Source: an uncultured Lachnospiraceae bacterium
Lineage (GTDB): Bacteria; Bacillota; Clostridia; Lachnospirales; Lachnospiraceae
Direction of reading: 5' to 3'
Length of the DNA: 64,000 nt
Assembly: GCA_947176065.1 (NCBI GenBank)
Contig: CAMWPB010000006.1
Location: 21,634 to 85,633, forward strand
Made by a program: the position numbers and the translations under genes. Under the pieces are notes generated by a model, which saw nothing but the letters and a program-made list of their open reading frames with translations, ran no database searches and was not told the origin of the DNA. Positions 1-8,504 of this stretch are shown piece by piece. Positions within the stretch are counted from its first letter, which is position 1, and each line of letters starts with the position of its first letter.

Positions 1-660
1 GTGGACAATGAGGACAGGCTTGTGGGCATTATCACCATGGACGACGTGGTGGACATTCTGGAGGAGGAGACCACGGAGGATATCGAGAAGATGGCGGCTT
101 TGATGCCATCCGATAAGCCTTACCTGAAGATGACGGTATTTGACGCCTTCAAAAAAAGGATTCCATGGCTCCTGCTCCTGATGATTTCAGCCACCTTCAC
201 GGGGAGTATCATCACATCTTTTGAGAATGAATTGAGCCGCTATGTGGTGCTGACGGCTTTTATTCCCATGCTGATGGACACCGGCGGAAACGCGGGCGGA
301 CAGGCCTCTGCCATTATCATTCGCGGTATTTCGTTGGATGAGATCGCGTTCAGTGATTGGACGAAGGTGATCTGGAAGGAAATCCGAACGGCAGTTCTGT
401 GCGGTCTGACTTTGTCGGTCTGCAATTTCGTCAGACTTCTGCTTTTTGACCAGGTGGGCGTACAGGTTGCCCTGGTGGTCTGCATTACCCTGCTGATGGC
501 GGTTATCGTGGCGAAGATGGTCGGTTCGACACTGCCCATGCTGGCAAAGAAAATCGGGCTTGATCCGGCGGTGATGGCAAGCCCGTTTATCACGACGATC
601 GTGGACGCGATCTCTCTGCTGATTTATTTCCGCGTGGCGGAGATTGTATTGGGGATTTGA
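1..660 (+). CDS. mgtE: Magnesium transporter MgtE, C-terminal part (5' truncated by window)
   Basis: Integral-membrane Mg2+ channel/transporter. Only the last 219 residues are present; the reading frame is open at base 1, so the N-terminal MgtE domain and most of the CBS pair lie outside the window. What is seen: the end of the second CBS domain (GIITMDDVVDILEEE), the plug/connecting helix, then about five membrane segments. The pore-domain signatures PMLMDTGGNAGGQAS and DPAVMASPFITTIVD are both intact; in the family they line the ion path and bind Mg2+. The GTG at base 1 is an internal valine codon rather than a real start. No downstream partner is obvious; a separate promoter serves the next small gene. 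Confidence 0.93.
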   Translation: MDNEDRLVGIITMDDVVDILEEETTEDIEKMAALMPSDKPYLKMTVFDAFKKRIPWLLLLMISATFTGSIITSFENELSRYVVLTAFIPMLMDTGGNAGGQASAIIIRGISLDEIAFSDWTKVIWKEIRTAVLCGLTLSVCNFVRLLLFDQVGVQVALVVCITLLMAVIVAKMVGSTLPMLAKKIGLDPAVMASPFITTIVDAISLLIYFRVAEIVLGI

Positions 661-667
661 ACGCTGC

Positions 668-696
668 TTTACACTTTTGGTGAAGTCTGTTATGAT
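668..696 (+). promoter_or_regulatory. Sigma-A-type promoter for the small ORF at 739
   Basis: TTTACA (668-673), 17-bp spacer, TATGAT (691-696). It lies just after the mgtE stop codon and points to the small gene that follows. Confidence 0.6.
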
Positions 697-738
697 GAAA
701 TTGTAGCGGTCGTATCGATTATGAAAGTGGGTGATGAA

Positions 739-915
739 ATGCCTGGTGAAAAGGAATTGAATGTCAATCTTTTAGACAAGCTGGATTTATTGGAGAGATT
801 GGAGATGGCAGGTCAGGACGGCGGGTATGAGAAAATGAAACAGCAGATTGCTTTTGAAAAGAAATGTATTGAGCGCAAATTATATCAGAATCCGCCGCTG
901 ACGGAAGCAAAATGA
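739..915 (+). CDS. Small hypothetical protein (58 aa)
   Basis: Unrecognised small soluble protein, charged and probably helical (LLDKLDLLERLEMAG, then a Lys/Glu-rich segment). No signal peptide, no cysteine pair, no membrane segment. I prefer ATG 739 because GGTGAT just upstream matches the 3' half of the Shine-Dalgarno consensus; an in-frame ATG at 721 would add six residues but has no ribosome site. It has its own promoter and a clean terminator, so it is probably a real monocistronic gene. Function unknown. Confidence 0.6.
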   Translation: MPGEKELNVNLLDKLDLLERLEMAGQDGGYEKMKQQIAFEKKCIERKLYQNPPLTEAK

Positions 916-918
916 AAT

Positions 919-946
919 ACCCCGCAGTCTGCTGCGGGGTTTATTA
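919..946. terminator. Rho-independent terminator between convergent genes
   Basis: ACCCCGCAG / CTGCGGGGT stem with a 4-base loop followed by TTTATTAT on the + strand. It sits between the small ORF and the convergent typA (ends at 963), so it may serve both. Confidence 0.8.
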
Positions 947-962
947 TGCTCATTTTCAAACA

Positions 963-2804
963 TTATTTTTTCGCCGCTGCCGAAATCGCCGCCCTCTTTC
1001 TGAGCGTCGGGTCCAGAATCTTCTTGCGGATTCTGAGGCTCTCCGGGGTTACCTCCAGAAGCTCGTCAGTGTCGATAAATTCAAGCGCCTGCTCCAGACT
1101 TAAGATCTTGGGCGGTGTGAGGCGCAGCGCCTCGTCTGCGCTGGAAGAGCGGGTGTTGGTGAGCTGTTTTTTCTTGCACACGTTCAGCTCGATGTCCTCG
1201 CCGCGTCCGTTCTGGCCTACGACCATGCCGGAGTAGACCTTCTCGCCGGGGCCGATGAAGAGGGTGCCGCGCTCCTGCGCGTTGTAGAGGCCGTAGGTGA
1301 TGGCCTCGCCCGCCTCAAAGGCGATGAGGGAACCCTGCTTGCGGTACTGGATATCTCCCTTGTAGGGCCCGTAGCCGTCAAAGATGGTGTTCATAATGCC
1401 GTTGCCCTTGGTGTCGGTCAGAAATTCGCCCCGGTAGCCGATCAGACCCCTTGAAGGGATGGAGAACTCCAGACGGGTATAACCGCCGGAGGCCATGCCC
1501 ATATTTTTCAGCTCGCCCTTTCTCTGGCTGAGTTTTTCAATGACCGTCCCGGAAAATTCTTCCGGCACATCCACATAGCACAGCTCCATAGGCTCCGTCC
1601 TTTTGCCGTTCTCGTCGGTTTTGTAAAGCACTTCCGCCTTGCTTACGGCAAACTCAAAGCCTTCCCGGCGCATGTTTTCGATCAGGACAGAGAGATGCAG
1701 CTCGCCGCGGCCGGACACCTTGAAAGCCTCCGTGGTGTCGGTTTCCTCCACCCGCAGGGACACATCCGTGTTTAACTCCTTAAAAAGGCGGTCGCGCAGA
1801 TGACGGCTGGTGACATACTTGCCCTCCTTTCCGGCGAGGGGGGAGTCGTTTACGATAAAGTGCATGGCAATCGTCGGCTCCGAAATTTTCTGGAAGGGAA
1901 TCGGCTGGGGGGTATCGGGGGAACAGAGGGTGTCGCCGATATGGATGTCCGCAATGCCGGAGATCGCCACGATGGCGCCGATGTCTGCCTCCTTTACGTC
2001 TACCTTGTTCAGACCGTCATACTCGTAGAGCTTGCTGATTTTTACCTTTTTCATTTTGTCGGGGTCGTGGTGGTTAACGATGACGACCTCCTGGTTGACC
2101 TTGACGGAGCCGTTGTCCACCTTGCCGACGCCGATGCGTCCTACATATTCGTTGTAGTCGATGGTGCTTATCAGAATCTGGGTGCCCGCGTCGGGATCGC
2201 CCTGGGGCGCGGGAATGTGCTCGATGATGGTGTCAAAGAGCGGGGTCATGTCCTTGCCCTTGACTGTAAGCTGCGTGGTGGCAGTGCCGGTCTTTGCGGA
2301 GGCGTAGACGAAGGGGCAGTCAAGCTGCTCGTCGTTGGCGTCCAGATCCATAAAAAGCTCCAGCACTTCGTCCACGACCTGAATCGGCCTGGCCTCCGGG
2401 CGGTCGCACTTGTTGATGCATACGATCACGGACAGATCCAGCTCCAGCGCCTTTTTCAGCACGAATTTTGTCTGGGGCATAGGGCCCTCAAAGGCATCCA
2501 CCACAAGGATTACGCCGTCCACCATTTTCAGTACGCGCTCCACCTCACCGCCGAAATCCGCGTGGCCGGGGGTGTCGATGATGTTGATTTTTGTTCCCTT
2601 GTAGGTGACGGCGGTGTTTTTGGAAAGGATCGTGATGCCGCGCTCCTTCTCTATGTCGTTGGAGTCCATGACGCGCTCCGCCACTTCCTGATTCTCCCGG
2701 AAAACGCCGCTCTGTTTCAAAAGCTCGTCCACCAAAGTGGTCTTGCCATGGTCAACATGGGCGATAATTGCTATATTTCTGACATCTTCTCTTGTCTGTT
2801 TCAT
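963..2804 (-). CDS. typA: Ribosome-associated GTPase TypA/BipA
   Basis: Translational GTPase of the EF-G-like family that acts on the 50S subunit, implicated in ribosome assembly and stress or low-temperature growth. 613 residues, the normal family length. G1 motif [10 protein letters not shown] near residue 20, switch [17 protein letters not shown] near 77, G4 NKCD near 130, then beta-barrel domain II, EF-G III and V folds and the TypA-specific C-terminal domain ([17 protein letters not shown]). It starts at ATG 2804 and is transcribed leftward from a strong promoter at 2850-2878, convergent with the small ORF. Identification is secure. Confidence 0.97.
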   Translation of the reverse strand: MKQTREDVRNIAIIAHVDHGKTTLVDELLKQSGVFRENQEVAERVMDSNDIEKERGITILSKNTAVTYKGTKINIIDTPGHADFGGEVERVLKMVDGVILVVDAFEGPMPQTKFVLKKALELDLSVIVCINKCDRPEARPIQVVDEVLELFMDLDANDEQLDCPFVYASAKTGTATTQLTVKGKDMTPLFDTIIEHIPAPQGDPDAGTQILISTIDYNEYVGRIGVGKVDNGSVKVNQEVVIVNHHDPDKMKKVKISKLYEYDGLNKVDVKEADIGAIVAISGIADIHIGDTLCSPDTPQPIPFQKISEPTIAMHFIVNDSPLAGKEGKYVTSRHLRDRLFKELNTDVSLRVEETDTTEAFKVSGRGELHLSVLIENMRREGFEFAVSKAEVLYKTDENGKRTEPMELCYVDVPEEFSGTVIEKLSQRKGELKNMGMASGGYTRLEFSIPSRGLIGYRGEFLTDTKGNGIMNTIFDGYGPYKGDIQYRKQGSLIAFEAGEAITYGLYNAQERGTLFIGPGEKVYSGMVVGQNGRGEDIELNVCKKKQLTNTRSSSADEALRLTPPKILSLEQALEFIDTDELLEVTPESLRIRKKILDPTLRKRAAISAAAKK

Positions 2805-2849
2805 ATAATACCGTGCCTTTCGTTTTTAAATGTGAGAATTTCCTCGACG

Positions 2850-2878
2850 ATTATAACACTTGACTCTCCGTCTGGCAA
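2850..2878 (-). promoter_or_regulatory. Sigma-A promoter of typA
   Basis: On the minus strand: TTGCCA, 17-bp spacer, TATAAT (plus-strand ATTATA 2850-2855, TGGCAA 2873-2878). Placed about 45 bp upstream of the typA start. Confidence 0.75.
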
Positions 2879-2998
2879 GTCGCGCGACCCCTTACAGTTC
2901 TATTTTCCTGCTGCATCTTATATATTGATAATACAATAACAGTTCAGGGCCGGGTTTTGGTACGGCGCCTAAAATACTTGAGCAGAATGGAGGAAAAC

Positions 2999-3631
2999 AT
3001 GACGGATAAGGTAATTGAAAACAACCAGGTGGCAGTGATGGGGGAGATTGTAAGCGATTTTTCCTTCAGCCACGAGATTTTCGGAGAGGGCTTTTATATG
3101 GTAGATATCAGTGTGGATCGACTCAGTGAGTCAACTGATATCATACCGGTGATGGTGTCTGAGAGGCTCATTGACGTAAATGAGGATTACAGGGGAATGA
3201 AGATATGCATCACGGGACAGTTCCGATCCTATAACAGGCATGAAGAGAGAAAGAACAGGCTGGTTCTGTCTGTTTTTGCCCGGGAAATCGAGTTTGTGGA
3301 CGACATCGGGGAAGGAGCAAAGACAAACCAGATTTTTTTAGACGGTTATATCTGTAAAGCTCCGGTTTACCGAAAGACCCCGCTTGGCAGGGAGATTGCC
3401 GATCTGCTCCTGGCAGTAAACAGGCCTTATGGGAAATCGGATTACATACCCTGCATCTGCTGGGGGCGGAACGCCAGATTTGCCAGCAATTTTGAGGTGG
3501 GGAGCCGCTGCGCCATCTGGGGCCGGATCCAGAGCCGTGAATATATGAAAAAATTGTCGGAGGAGCAGCTGGAGAGAAGGATTGCTTACGAGGTTTCCGT
3601 CAGCAAGCTGGAGCTGGTGGAAGAGGAATAA
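2999..3631 (+). CDS. SSB-like protein with two tandem OB folds
   Basis: Predicted single-stranded-DNA-binding-type protein, 210 residues from ATG 2999 (GGAGG at 2989-2993, 5-base spacing; frame continues upstream to GTG 2957 without a ribosome site). The C-terminal half (about residues 108-205) shows the SSB pattern: an opening strand, YRKTPLGREIADLLLAVNR, then PCICWGRNARFA, a glycine turn, WGRIQSREY and a final VSVSKLEL strand. The N-terminal half (about 7-100) repeats this layout weakly (VAVMGEIV, then ITGQFRSYNR, then LVLSVFAREIEFV). Canonical SSB has one OB fold and an acidic DDDIPF tail; this one has no such tail. It may be an accessory SSB or PriB-like protein. Monocistronic context gives no further hint. 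Confidence 0.7.
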   Translation: MTDKVIENNQVAVMGEIVSDFSFSHEIFGEGFYMVDISVDRLSESTDIIPVMVSERLIDVNEDYRGMKICITGQFRSYNRHEERKNRLVLSVFAREIEFVDDIGEGAKTNQIFLDGYICKAPVYRKTPLGREIADLLLAVNRPYGKSDYIPCICWGRNARFASNFEVGSRCAIWGRIQSREYMKKLSEEQLERRIAYEVSVSKLELVEEE

Positions 3632-3702
3632 GGCTTGCGCGAATCATGCGAGTGTGCTATCCTAATCCTATGTATTTAATATAAAAATACGGGGTGCTGG
3701 CT

Positions 3703-4203
3703 ATGGAAAAGGGCAGGATTCAGATATACAGCGGGGAAGGGCACGGAAAGTCCCCGGCAGCGCTTGGCCGTGCGATTCAGTCGGCCTGCGACGGCGAATA
3801 TGTCGTTATCATACAGTTTCTGAAGGGAAGAGGTCTGGCGGAGTCGGAGTTTGTGAAGCGTCTGGAGCCGGAGATTAAGATTTTCCGTTTTGAGAAGTCA
3901 GAGGAAGATTTTTCACAGCTTTCCGATACGCGCAAGACAGAGGAGAGCAGCAACATAAGAAACGGCCTGAATTTTGCAAAAAAAATCCTGAACACGGGGG
4001 AGTGTTCCCTGCTGATTCTGGATGAGGTGCTGGGGCTGATTGACAACGGCATTATCACGGTGGAAGAGCTGAAGAATCTGCTTTCGGGAAAGCCGGAGGA
4101 TATGGACATCATTATGACGGGCATCACCTTAAACGACAGGGTCTGTGCGTTGGCGGATCAGGTGACGAAGGTGGAGACGATGCATTTTAAGATATGGGAT
4201 TGA
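3703..4203 (+). CDS. CobA/BtuR-like P-loop ATPase (ATP:corrinoid adenosyltransferase family)
   Basis: 166 residues, close to the CobA/BtuR length. The N-terminus carries a P-loop GEGHGKSPAALGRA near residues 9-22, followed by YVVIIQFLKGRG and the Walker-B-like LLILDEVLGLIDNGII near 103-118, which is the characteristic BtuR order. Members adenosylate cob(I)alamin/cobinamide. There are no other cobalamin genes nearby and the P-loop lacks the usual GKGKTTAA form (here GHGKSPAA), so a divergent paralogue with another substrate is possible. Start ATG 3703 follows a GGGGTG ribosome site; an upstream GTG (3694) is inside that site. Confidence 0.75.
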   Translation: MEKGRIQIYSGEGHGKSPAALGRAIQSACDGEYVVIIQFLKGRGLAESEFVKRLEPEIKIFRFEKSEEDFSQLSDTRKTEESSNIRNGLNFAKKILNTGECSLLILDEVLGLIDNGIITVEELKNLLSGKPEDMDIIMTGITLNDRVCALADQVTKVETMHFKIWD

Positions 4204-4255
4204 CACGGATGCGCCCGGGTGCTATGATGAATCATAGTAAACAATAGTATAAAGT

Positions 4256-4420
4256 TTGATAGAGGTTGCGTTATCTATCAGTACGGGCATGGATGTGACA
4301 GGCACAGGGGAAATGTTCGGAAAGGAGAGGACGCCGAAAGGAGAGACGGCCTGCGAGTTTTTACCTTGGGCATACAGTTAAGAGCTGTATGACTGTCATC
4401 GTAATGATGGGGCGCTATCC
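4256..4420 (+). promoter_or_regulatory. Lysine riboswitch (L box) in the dapA leader
   Basis: The leader follows the L-box consensus in order: GATAGAGGTTGCG with the CAGTA element (4258-4293), GAAAGGAGAGGACGCCGAAAG (4320-4340), GGGCATACAG and GACTGTCATC (4368-4400), and a closing GGGGCGCTATC. P1 is formed by GATAG 4258-4262 and CTATC 4415-4419. In Firmicutes this RNA binds lysine and switches off lysine-biosynthesis or -transport genes. Here it directly precedes dapA, the first committed step. Confidence 0.85.
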
Positions 4421-4442
4421 AGACCGGAAACGGAAGAATTAT

Positions 4443-4475
4443 GGAGCTGGCCCTGCGTGGCCGGCTCTTATTATG
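4443..4475 (+). terminator. Riboswitch expression-platform hairpin
   Basis: GAGCTGGCC / GGCCGGCTC (4443-4468) with a 6-base loop, then TTATTAT. It lies between the L box and the dapA ribosome site and is the likely lysine-dependent terminator, although its U-tract is weak. Confidence 0.6.
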
Positions 4476-4491
4476 CAGAGAGGAGATAAAT

Positions 4492-5376
4492 ATGGCGATT
4501 TTTAAGGGAGCGGGCGTGGCGATTGTCACCCCATTTCATGAGGACGGAAGTATAAACTATGAAAAATTTGCGGAGCTCGTGGAGTTCCAGATTGCGGGGG
4601 GCACGGATGCGATCATTGTCTGCGGTACCACGGGAGAGTCTTCCACGCTGACACACGAGGAGCATCTGGATCTGATCCGTTTCTGTATTGAGACGGTGAA
4701 GGGCAGGGTTCCCGTAGTGGCGGGAACCGGATCGAACTGTACGGATACGGCGGTTTATCTGTCGACGGAGGCGGAGAAGTACGGTGCGGACGGCCTGCTT
4801 CTGGTGACGCCCTACTATAATAAAGCGACCCAGAACGGTCTGTATGCCCACTATAAAAAGATAGCGGATTCCGTGAAGCTGCCTATTATCCTCTATAACG
4901 TGCCGAGCCGCACAGGCTGTAATATCCAGCCCCAGACGGCGGCGAGACTGTGCACGGAGGTGGAGAACATCGTGGGCATCAAGGAGGCCAGCGGCAATAT
5001 TTCCCAGATCGCCAAGCTGATGTCTCTGGCGGGGGACAAAGTGGATTTATATTCCGGCAATGACGACCAGATCGTGCCGGTCATGTCCCTTGGCGGTATC
5101 GGTGTGATCTCCGTCCTGTCCAATGTGGCGCCCAGACAGACCCATGATATCTGTCAGAAGTTTTTGGACGGGGATGTGGAGGGCAGCAGGAGGGAACAGC
5201 TCCGTGCGATCGGGCTGTGCGACGCGCTTTTCTGCGAGGTGAATCCGATTCCCGTGAAGGCCGCATTGAATCTGATGGGCAAGGAAGTGGGCGGATTACA
5301 TATGCCCCTCTCCGATATGGAGCCTGCGAACGTGGAACGGCTGAAAAAGGCAATGCAGGAGTATGGGATTTTATAA
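4492..5376 (+). CDS. dapA: 4-hydroxy-tetrahydrodipicolinate synthase
   Basis: Condenses pyruvate with aspartate semialdehyde at the branch point to diaminopimelate and lysine; cytosolic homotetrameric TIM barrel. 294 residues, the usual length. Visible catalytic features: GTTGESSTL near residue 44, YNVPSRTG (proton-relay Tyr) near 134, and GIKEASG carrying the Schiff-base Lys near 163. Start ATG 4492 has an AGAGGAG ribosome site; the frame is open further upstream into the terminator hairpin but that is leader. It is preceded by a lysine riboswitch and closed by its own terminator, so dapB (291 bp away) probably depends on read-through or another promoter. In spore formers the pathway also feeds dipicolinate. 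Confidence 0.97.
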   Translation: MAIFKGAGVAIVTPFHEDGSINYEKFAELVEFQIAGGTDAIIVCGTTGESSTLTHEEHLDLIRFCIETVKGRVPVVAGTGSNCTDTAVYLSTEAEKYGADGLLLVTPYYNKATQNGLYAHYKKIADSVKLPIILYNVPSRTGCNIQPQTAARLCTEVENIVGIKEASGNISQIAKLMSLAGDKVDLYSGNDDQIVPVMSLGGIGVISVLSNVAPRQTHDICQKFLDGDVEGSRREQLRAIGLCDALFCEVNPIPVKAALNLMGKEVGGLHMPLSDMEPANVERLKKAMQEYGIL

Positions 5377-5390
5377 GCAAGAAACACAGG

Positions 5391-5424
5391 CATCTGTCGG
5401 GGAGGGCTCCGGCAGATGTTTTCT
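5391..5424 (+). terminator. dapA terminator
   Basis: CATCTGTCGG (5391-5400) pairs with CCGGCAGATG (5409-5418), with one G-U pair, followed by TTTTCT. Confidence 0.8.
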
Positions 5425-5433
5425 GATATTTAG

Positions 5434-5629
5434 GTAATTGCGAAACTCATCTCAACGTTATAATTATTGTGCAAATAACATAATTATAAGCGGACCCTTG
5501 GAAAACGTTGGTACTTGGCGAGGTATTTTCGAGCCTAGTACCGTTACGTTTGGAACGGAGCGAAAGCGTGTCTGCGTTGATTATGTTATTTGTGCAATTT
5601 CAACATATATGAATGAGTTTCGCAATCAC
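5434..5629. repeat. 196-bp nested palindromic (MITE-like) element between dapA and dapB
   Basis: Terminal inverted repeats GTAATTGCGAAACTCAT (5434-5450) and ATGAGTTTCGCAATCAC (5613-5629) differ at one position. An inner pair of 19 bases (5466-5484 with 5580-5598, around the core CAAATAACATAAT) differs at two positions, and a central hairpin pairs GGTACTTGGC (5510-5519) with GCCTAGTACC (5533-5542). No credible ORF; the short open frames across it lack ribosome sites. This is the architecture of a non-autonomous miniature element or a folded RNA cassette. Confidence 0.7.
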
Positions 5630-5667
5630 TTACTTTTAATTTTAATAGATAAGGGAGGAACCGGCAA

Positions 5668-6423
5668 ATGGTAAAAGTGATTATGCACGGCTGCAACGGT
5701 AAGATGGGACAGACGATTTCATCTTTGATTGCGGCGGATGAGGAAATTGAAATTGTGGCGGGCATTGATGCCGTGGACAGCGGAAAAAATGATTACCCCG
5801 TTTTTAAAAACATGGCGGAATGTACCGTGGAGGCGGACGCGGTCATCGACTTTTCCGTAGCGGCGGCGGTGGATGACCTGCTTGACTACTGTGCGGAGAA
5901 GAAGCTGCCCTGTGTTCTGTGCACCACAGGTCTTTCCGGGGCGCAGCTTGAGAAGGTGAAGAAGACGGCGGAGAAGACGGCGGTCTTAAAGTCTGCGAAT
6001 ATGTCCCTGGGGATCAACATGCTGCTGAAACTTTTAAAGGAGGCAGCGCAGATTCTTTCCCCGGCGGGTTTCGATATCGAGATTGTGGAAAAGCATCATA
6101 ACCAGAAGCTGGACGCGCCCAGCGGCACGGCCCTGGCGCTGGCGGATTCCATCAATGAGGAGATGGGGGACAGTTTCGAATACGTGTATGACAGAAGTCA
6201 GGTCAGGCAGAAGAGGAATGCGAAAGAAATCGGCATCAGCGCGGTCAGAGGCGGCACCATCGTGGGTGACCATGACGTGATTTTTGCGGGAGCGGACGAG
6301 GTGGTTACTTTTTCGCACAGAGCCTACTCGAAAGCGGTTTTTGGCAAGGGAGCCATTCAGGCGGCCAAGTTTCTGGCAGGGAAACCGGCGGGATTATATG
6401 ATATGGCCGACGTGATAGCGTGA
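5668..6423 (+). CDS. dapB: 4-hydroxy-tetrahydrodipicolinate reductase
   Basis: NAD(P)H-dependent reductase, the step after DapA in diaminopimelate/lysine synthesis. 251 residues. N-terminal Rossmann fingerprint VIMHGCNGKMGQ, then CTTGLS near 90, NMSLGINMLL near 110, and the family signature EIVEKHHNQKLDAPSGTA near 138-155 with the catalytic His pair and Lys. The C-terminal RGGTIVGDHDVIFAG and SHRAYSKAVFGKGA are typical. AAGGGAGG precedes ATG 5668. It is separated from dapA by a terminator and a palindromic element, then followed 54 bp later by fbp in the same direction. Confidence 0.96.
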   Translation: MVKVIMHGCNGKMGQTISSLIAADEEIEIVAGIDAVDSGKNDYPVFKNMAECTVEADAVIDFSVAAAVDDLLDYCAEKKLPCVLCTTGLSGAQLEKVKKTAEKTAVLKSANMSLGINMLLKLLKEAAQILSPAGFDIEIVEKHHNQKLDAPSGTALALADSINEEMGDSFEYVYDRSQVRQKRNAKEIGISAVRGGTIVGDHDVIFAGADEVVTFSHRAYSKAVFGKGAIQAAKFLAGKPAGLYDMADVIA

Positions 6424-6477
6424 GAAACGCGAAAAGTACTTCTTTGTCTTGGAATTAGAGTTAACGGGGGGAAACAA

Positions 6478-8436
6478 ATGGACGATTTGGAATTGAAATA
6501 CTTAAAGAGCCTTGCAAAGCAGTATCCGACCATTGCGGCGGCCTCCACGGAGATCATCAATTTACAGGCGATTTTGAATCTGCCCAAGGGCACGGAACAT
6601 TTTATGACGGATATCCACGGCGAGTATGAGCAGTTTAACCATATCCTGAAAAACGGGTCCGGCTCCGTGCGCAGAAAGATCGACGAGGAGTTTGGCAATA
6701 CATTAAGCATCAAGGATAAGAAGAGTCTGGCGACGCTGATTTACTATCCTGAGGAGAAGCTGGACATTGTCACGCAGCAGGAGGACGAGGATTCCATCGA
6801 GGACTGGTATAAGATCACGCTGCACAGGCTGGTGCAGATCACAAAGCGGGTTTCGTCAAAATATACCCGCTCCAAGGTGAGGAAGGCGCTGCCGAAAGAC
6901 TTTTCCTATATCATTGAGGAGCTGATTACGGAGAAGGCGGAGGTGCAGGATAAAGAGGCATACTATAACGAGATTATCCACACGATCATCCGCATCGGCA
7001 GGGCGCAGGAGTTTATTGTGGCACTGAGCAACCTGATCCAGCGTCTGGTGATCGATCATCTGCATATCGTGGGGGACATTTACGACAGGGGGCCGGGCCC
7101 GCATATCATTCTGGACACGCTATGCCAGTATCATTCGGTGGACGTGCAGTGGGGCAACCACGATATTGTGTGGATGGGAGCGGCCAGCGGCCATCTGGCC
7201 TGCATAGCAAACGTGATCCGCATGGCGGCCAGATACGGGAATCTGCATACCCTTGAGGAGGGTTACGGCATCAACCTGATCCCTCTGGCAACTTTTGCGC
7301 TGGATGCGTATAAGGGTGCGGACTGCGAGGCCTTTGCCATCAAGTACAATACGGATTACGACACCAAAGACCTGAGTCTGGATATGAAGATGCACAAGGC
7401 GATAGCCGTTCTGCAGTTTAAGCTGGAGGGGCAGTTAATTATGAGACGCCCCGAATTTGCCATGCAGGACAGGCTGCTTTTGGAGCACATTGACTATGAG
7501 AAGAAAGCGCTTGTGCTTGATGGGGTTTCCTATCCCCTGAAGGATGTGGATTTCCCGACGATCAACAGGAGCAGGCCCTATGAGCTTACGGAGCAGGAGG
7601 AACAGGTGATGGAGCGGCTGCGGCAGGCTTTCGTCAAATGCGAAAAGCTCCAGAAGCATGTGCGCTTCCTGTTTTCCAAGGGCGGGCTTTATAAGATTTA
7701 TAATTCCAATCTGCTTTACCACGGCTGTGTGCCCATGGACGAGGAAGGGAATTTCAACAAGGTCAATGTTTACGGGGAGGAATACAGCGGCAAGGAGCTT
7801 TACGATGTGCTGGAGCATTATGCCAGAAAAGGGTACTATTCCCATGACCGGAAGGAGAAGCTGAAAGGGCAGGACATTATCTGGTATATTTGGGCGGGAC
7901 CCAATTCACCGGTTTTCGGTAAGGATAAGATGGCCACGTTTGAGCGCTATCTTGTGGAGGACAAGGAGCTTCATAAGGAGACGAAGAACGCTTATTACAG
8001 ACTTCTTGACAGTGAGATGGTGGTGAACCGGATTCTGCAGGAATTTGGTCTGGATGAGGCGCGCTCCCACATCGTGAACGGCCATGTGCCGGTGGAGCGG
8101 AAAAAGGGCGAGACGCCTATCAGGTGCGGTGGGAAACTGCTCGTCATTGACGGCGGTTTTTCCAAGGCTTATCAGGACAAGACGGGAATTGCCGGATATA
8201 CGCTTGTGGTTAATTCCCACGGTATGCGGCTGGTGGCACATGAGCCTTTTGAGTCCACGGAATCGGCGATTCTTCATGAGTCGGATATTTTTTCGGATTC
8301 CTTTATTTTGGAGACGACTGCGTCCAGACAGAAAATTGCGGATACGGAGACCGGCGCGGAGCTTCGGGAGATCATCCACCAGCTTGAGGAGCTTCTGCAG
8401 GCTTACCGGGACGGCATTTTAATCGAAAAAGGATAA
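6478..8436 (+). CDS. fbp: Fructose-1,6-bisphosphatase, class III
   Basis: Gluconeogenic hydrolysis of fructose 1,6-bisphosphate to fructose 6-phosphate; class III enzymes are Mn2+-dependent and restricted mainly to Firmicutes. 652 residues, standard for the class. Calcineurin-like metal motifs are visible: MTDIHGEYEQF near residue 42, IVGDIYDRGPGPH near 196, WGNHDIVWMGAA near 223 and a late IVNGHVPVERKKGE near 535. A GGGG ribosome site precedes ATG 6478. The gene follows dapB at 54 bp and ends at a hairpin shared with the convergent lipoprotein gene. Confidence 0.96.
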   Translation: MDDLELKYLKSLAKQYPTIAAASTEIINLQAILNLPKGTEHFMTDIHGEYEQFNHILKNGSGSVRRKIDEEFGNTLSIKDKKSLATLIYYPEEKLDIVTQQEDEDSIEDWYKITLHRLVQITKRVSSKYTRSKVRKALPKDFSYIIEELITEKAEVQDKEAYYNEIIHTIIRIGRAQEFIVALSNLIQRLVIDHLHIVGDIYDRGPGPHIILDTLCQYHSVDVQWGNHDIVWMGAASGHLACIANVIRMAARYGNLHTLEEGYGINLIPLATFALDAYKGADCEAFAIKYNTDYDTKDLSLDMKMHKAIAVLQFKLEGQLIMRRPEFAMQDRLLLEHIDYEKKALVLDGVSYPLKDVDFPTINRSRPYELTEQEEQVMERLRQAFVKCEKLQKHVRFLFSKGGLYKIYNSNLLYHGCVPMDEEGNFNKVNVYGEEYSGKELYDVLEHYARKGYYSHDRKEKLKGQDIIWYIWAGPNSPVFGKDKMATFERYLVEDKELHKETKNAYYRLLDSEMVVNRILQEFGLDEARSHIVNGHVPVERKKGETPIRCGGKLLVIDGGFSKAYQDKTGIAGYTLVVNSHGMRLVAHEPFESTESAILHESDIFSDSFILETTASRQKIADTETGAELREIIHQLEELLQAYRDGILIEKG

Positions 8437-8447
8437 CTAAGGATAAA

Positions 8448-8482
8448 AAAGAGTTCTCGGGGCATTGCCTCGGGAACTCTTT
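8448..8482. terminator. Shared terminator between fbp and the lipoprotein gene
   Basis: A 15-bp stem (AAAGAGTTCTCGGGG / CCTCGGGAACTCTTT) with a 5-base loop. The flanking A-run makes a strong U-tract for the leftward lipoprotein transcript; the rightward U-tract is weak. Confidence 0.8.
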
Positions 8483-8504
8483 GCTGTTGTATCGGATCTT
8501 TTGG

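Noticed and set aside
1800..2939. 379-residue open frame antisense to typA
   Set aside because: Shadow of typA: biased composition, no ribosome site, crosses the typA promoter.
5438..5674. 78-residue open frame across the palindromic element upstream of dapB
   Set aside because: Made of inverted-repeat DNA and runs into the dapB start without its own ribosome site.
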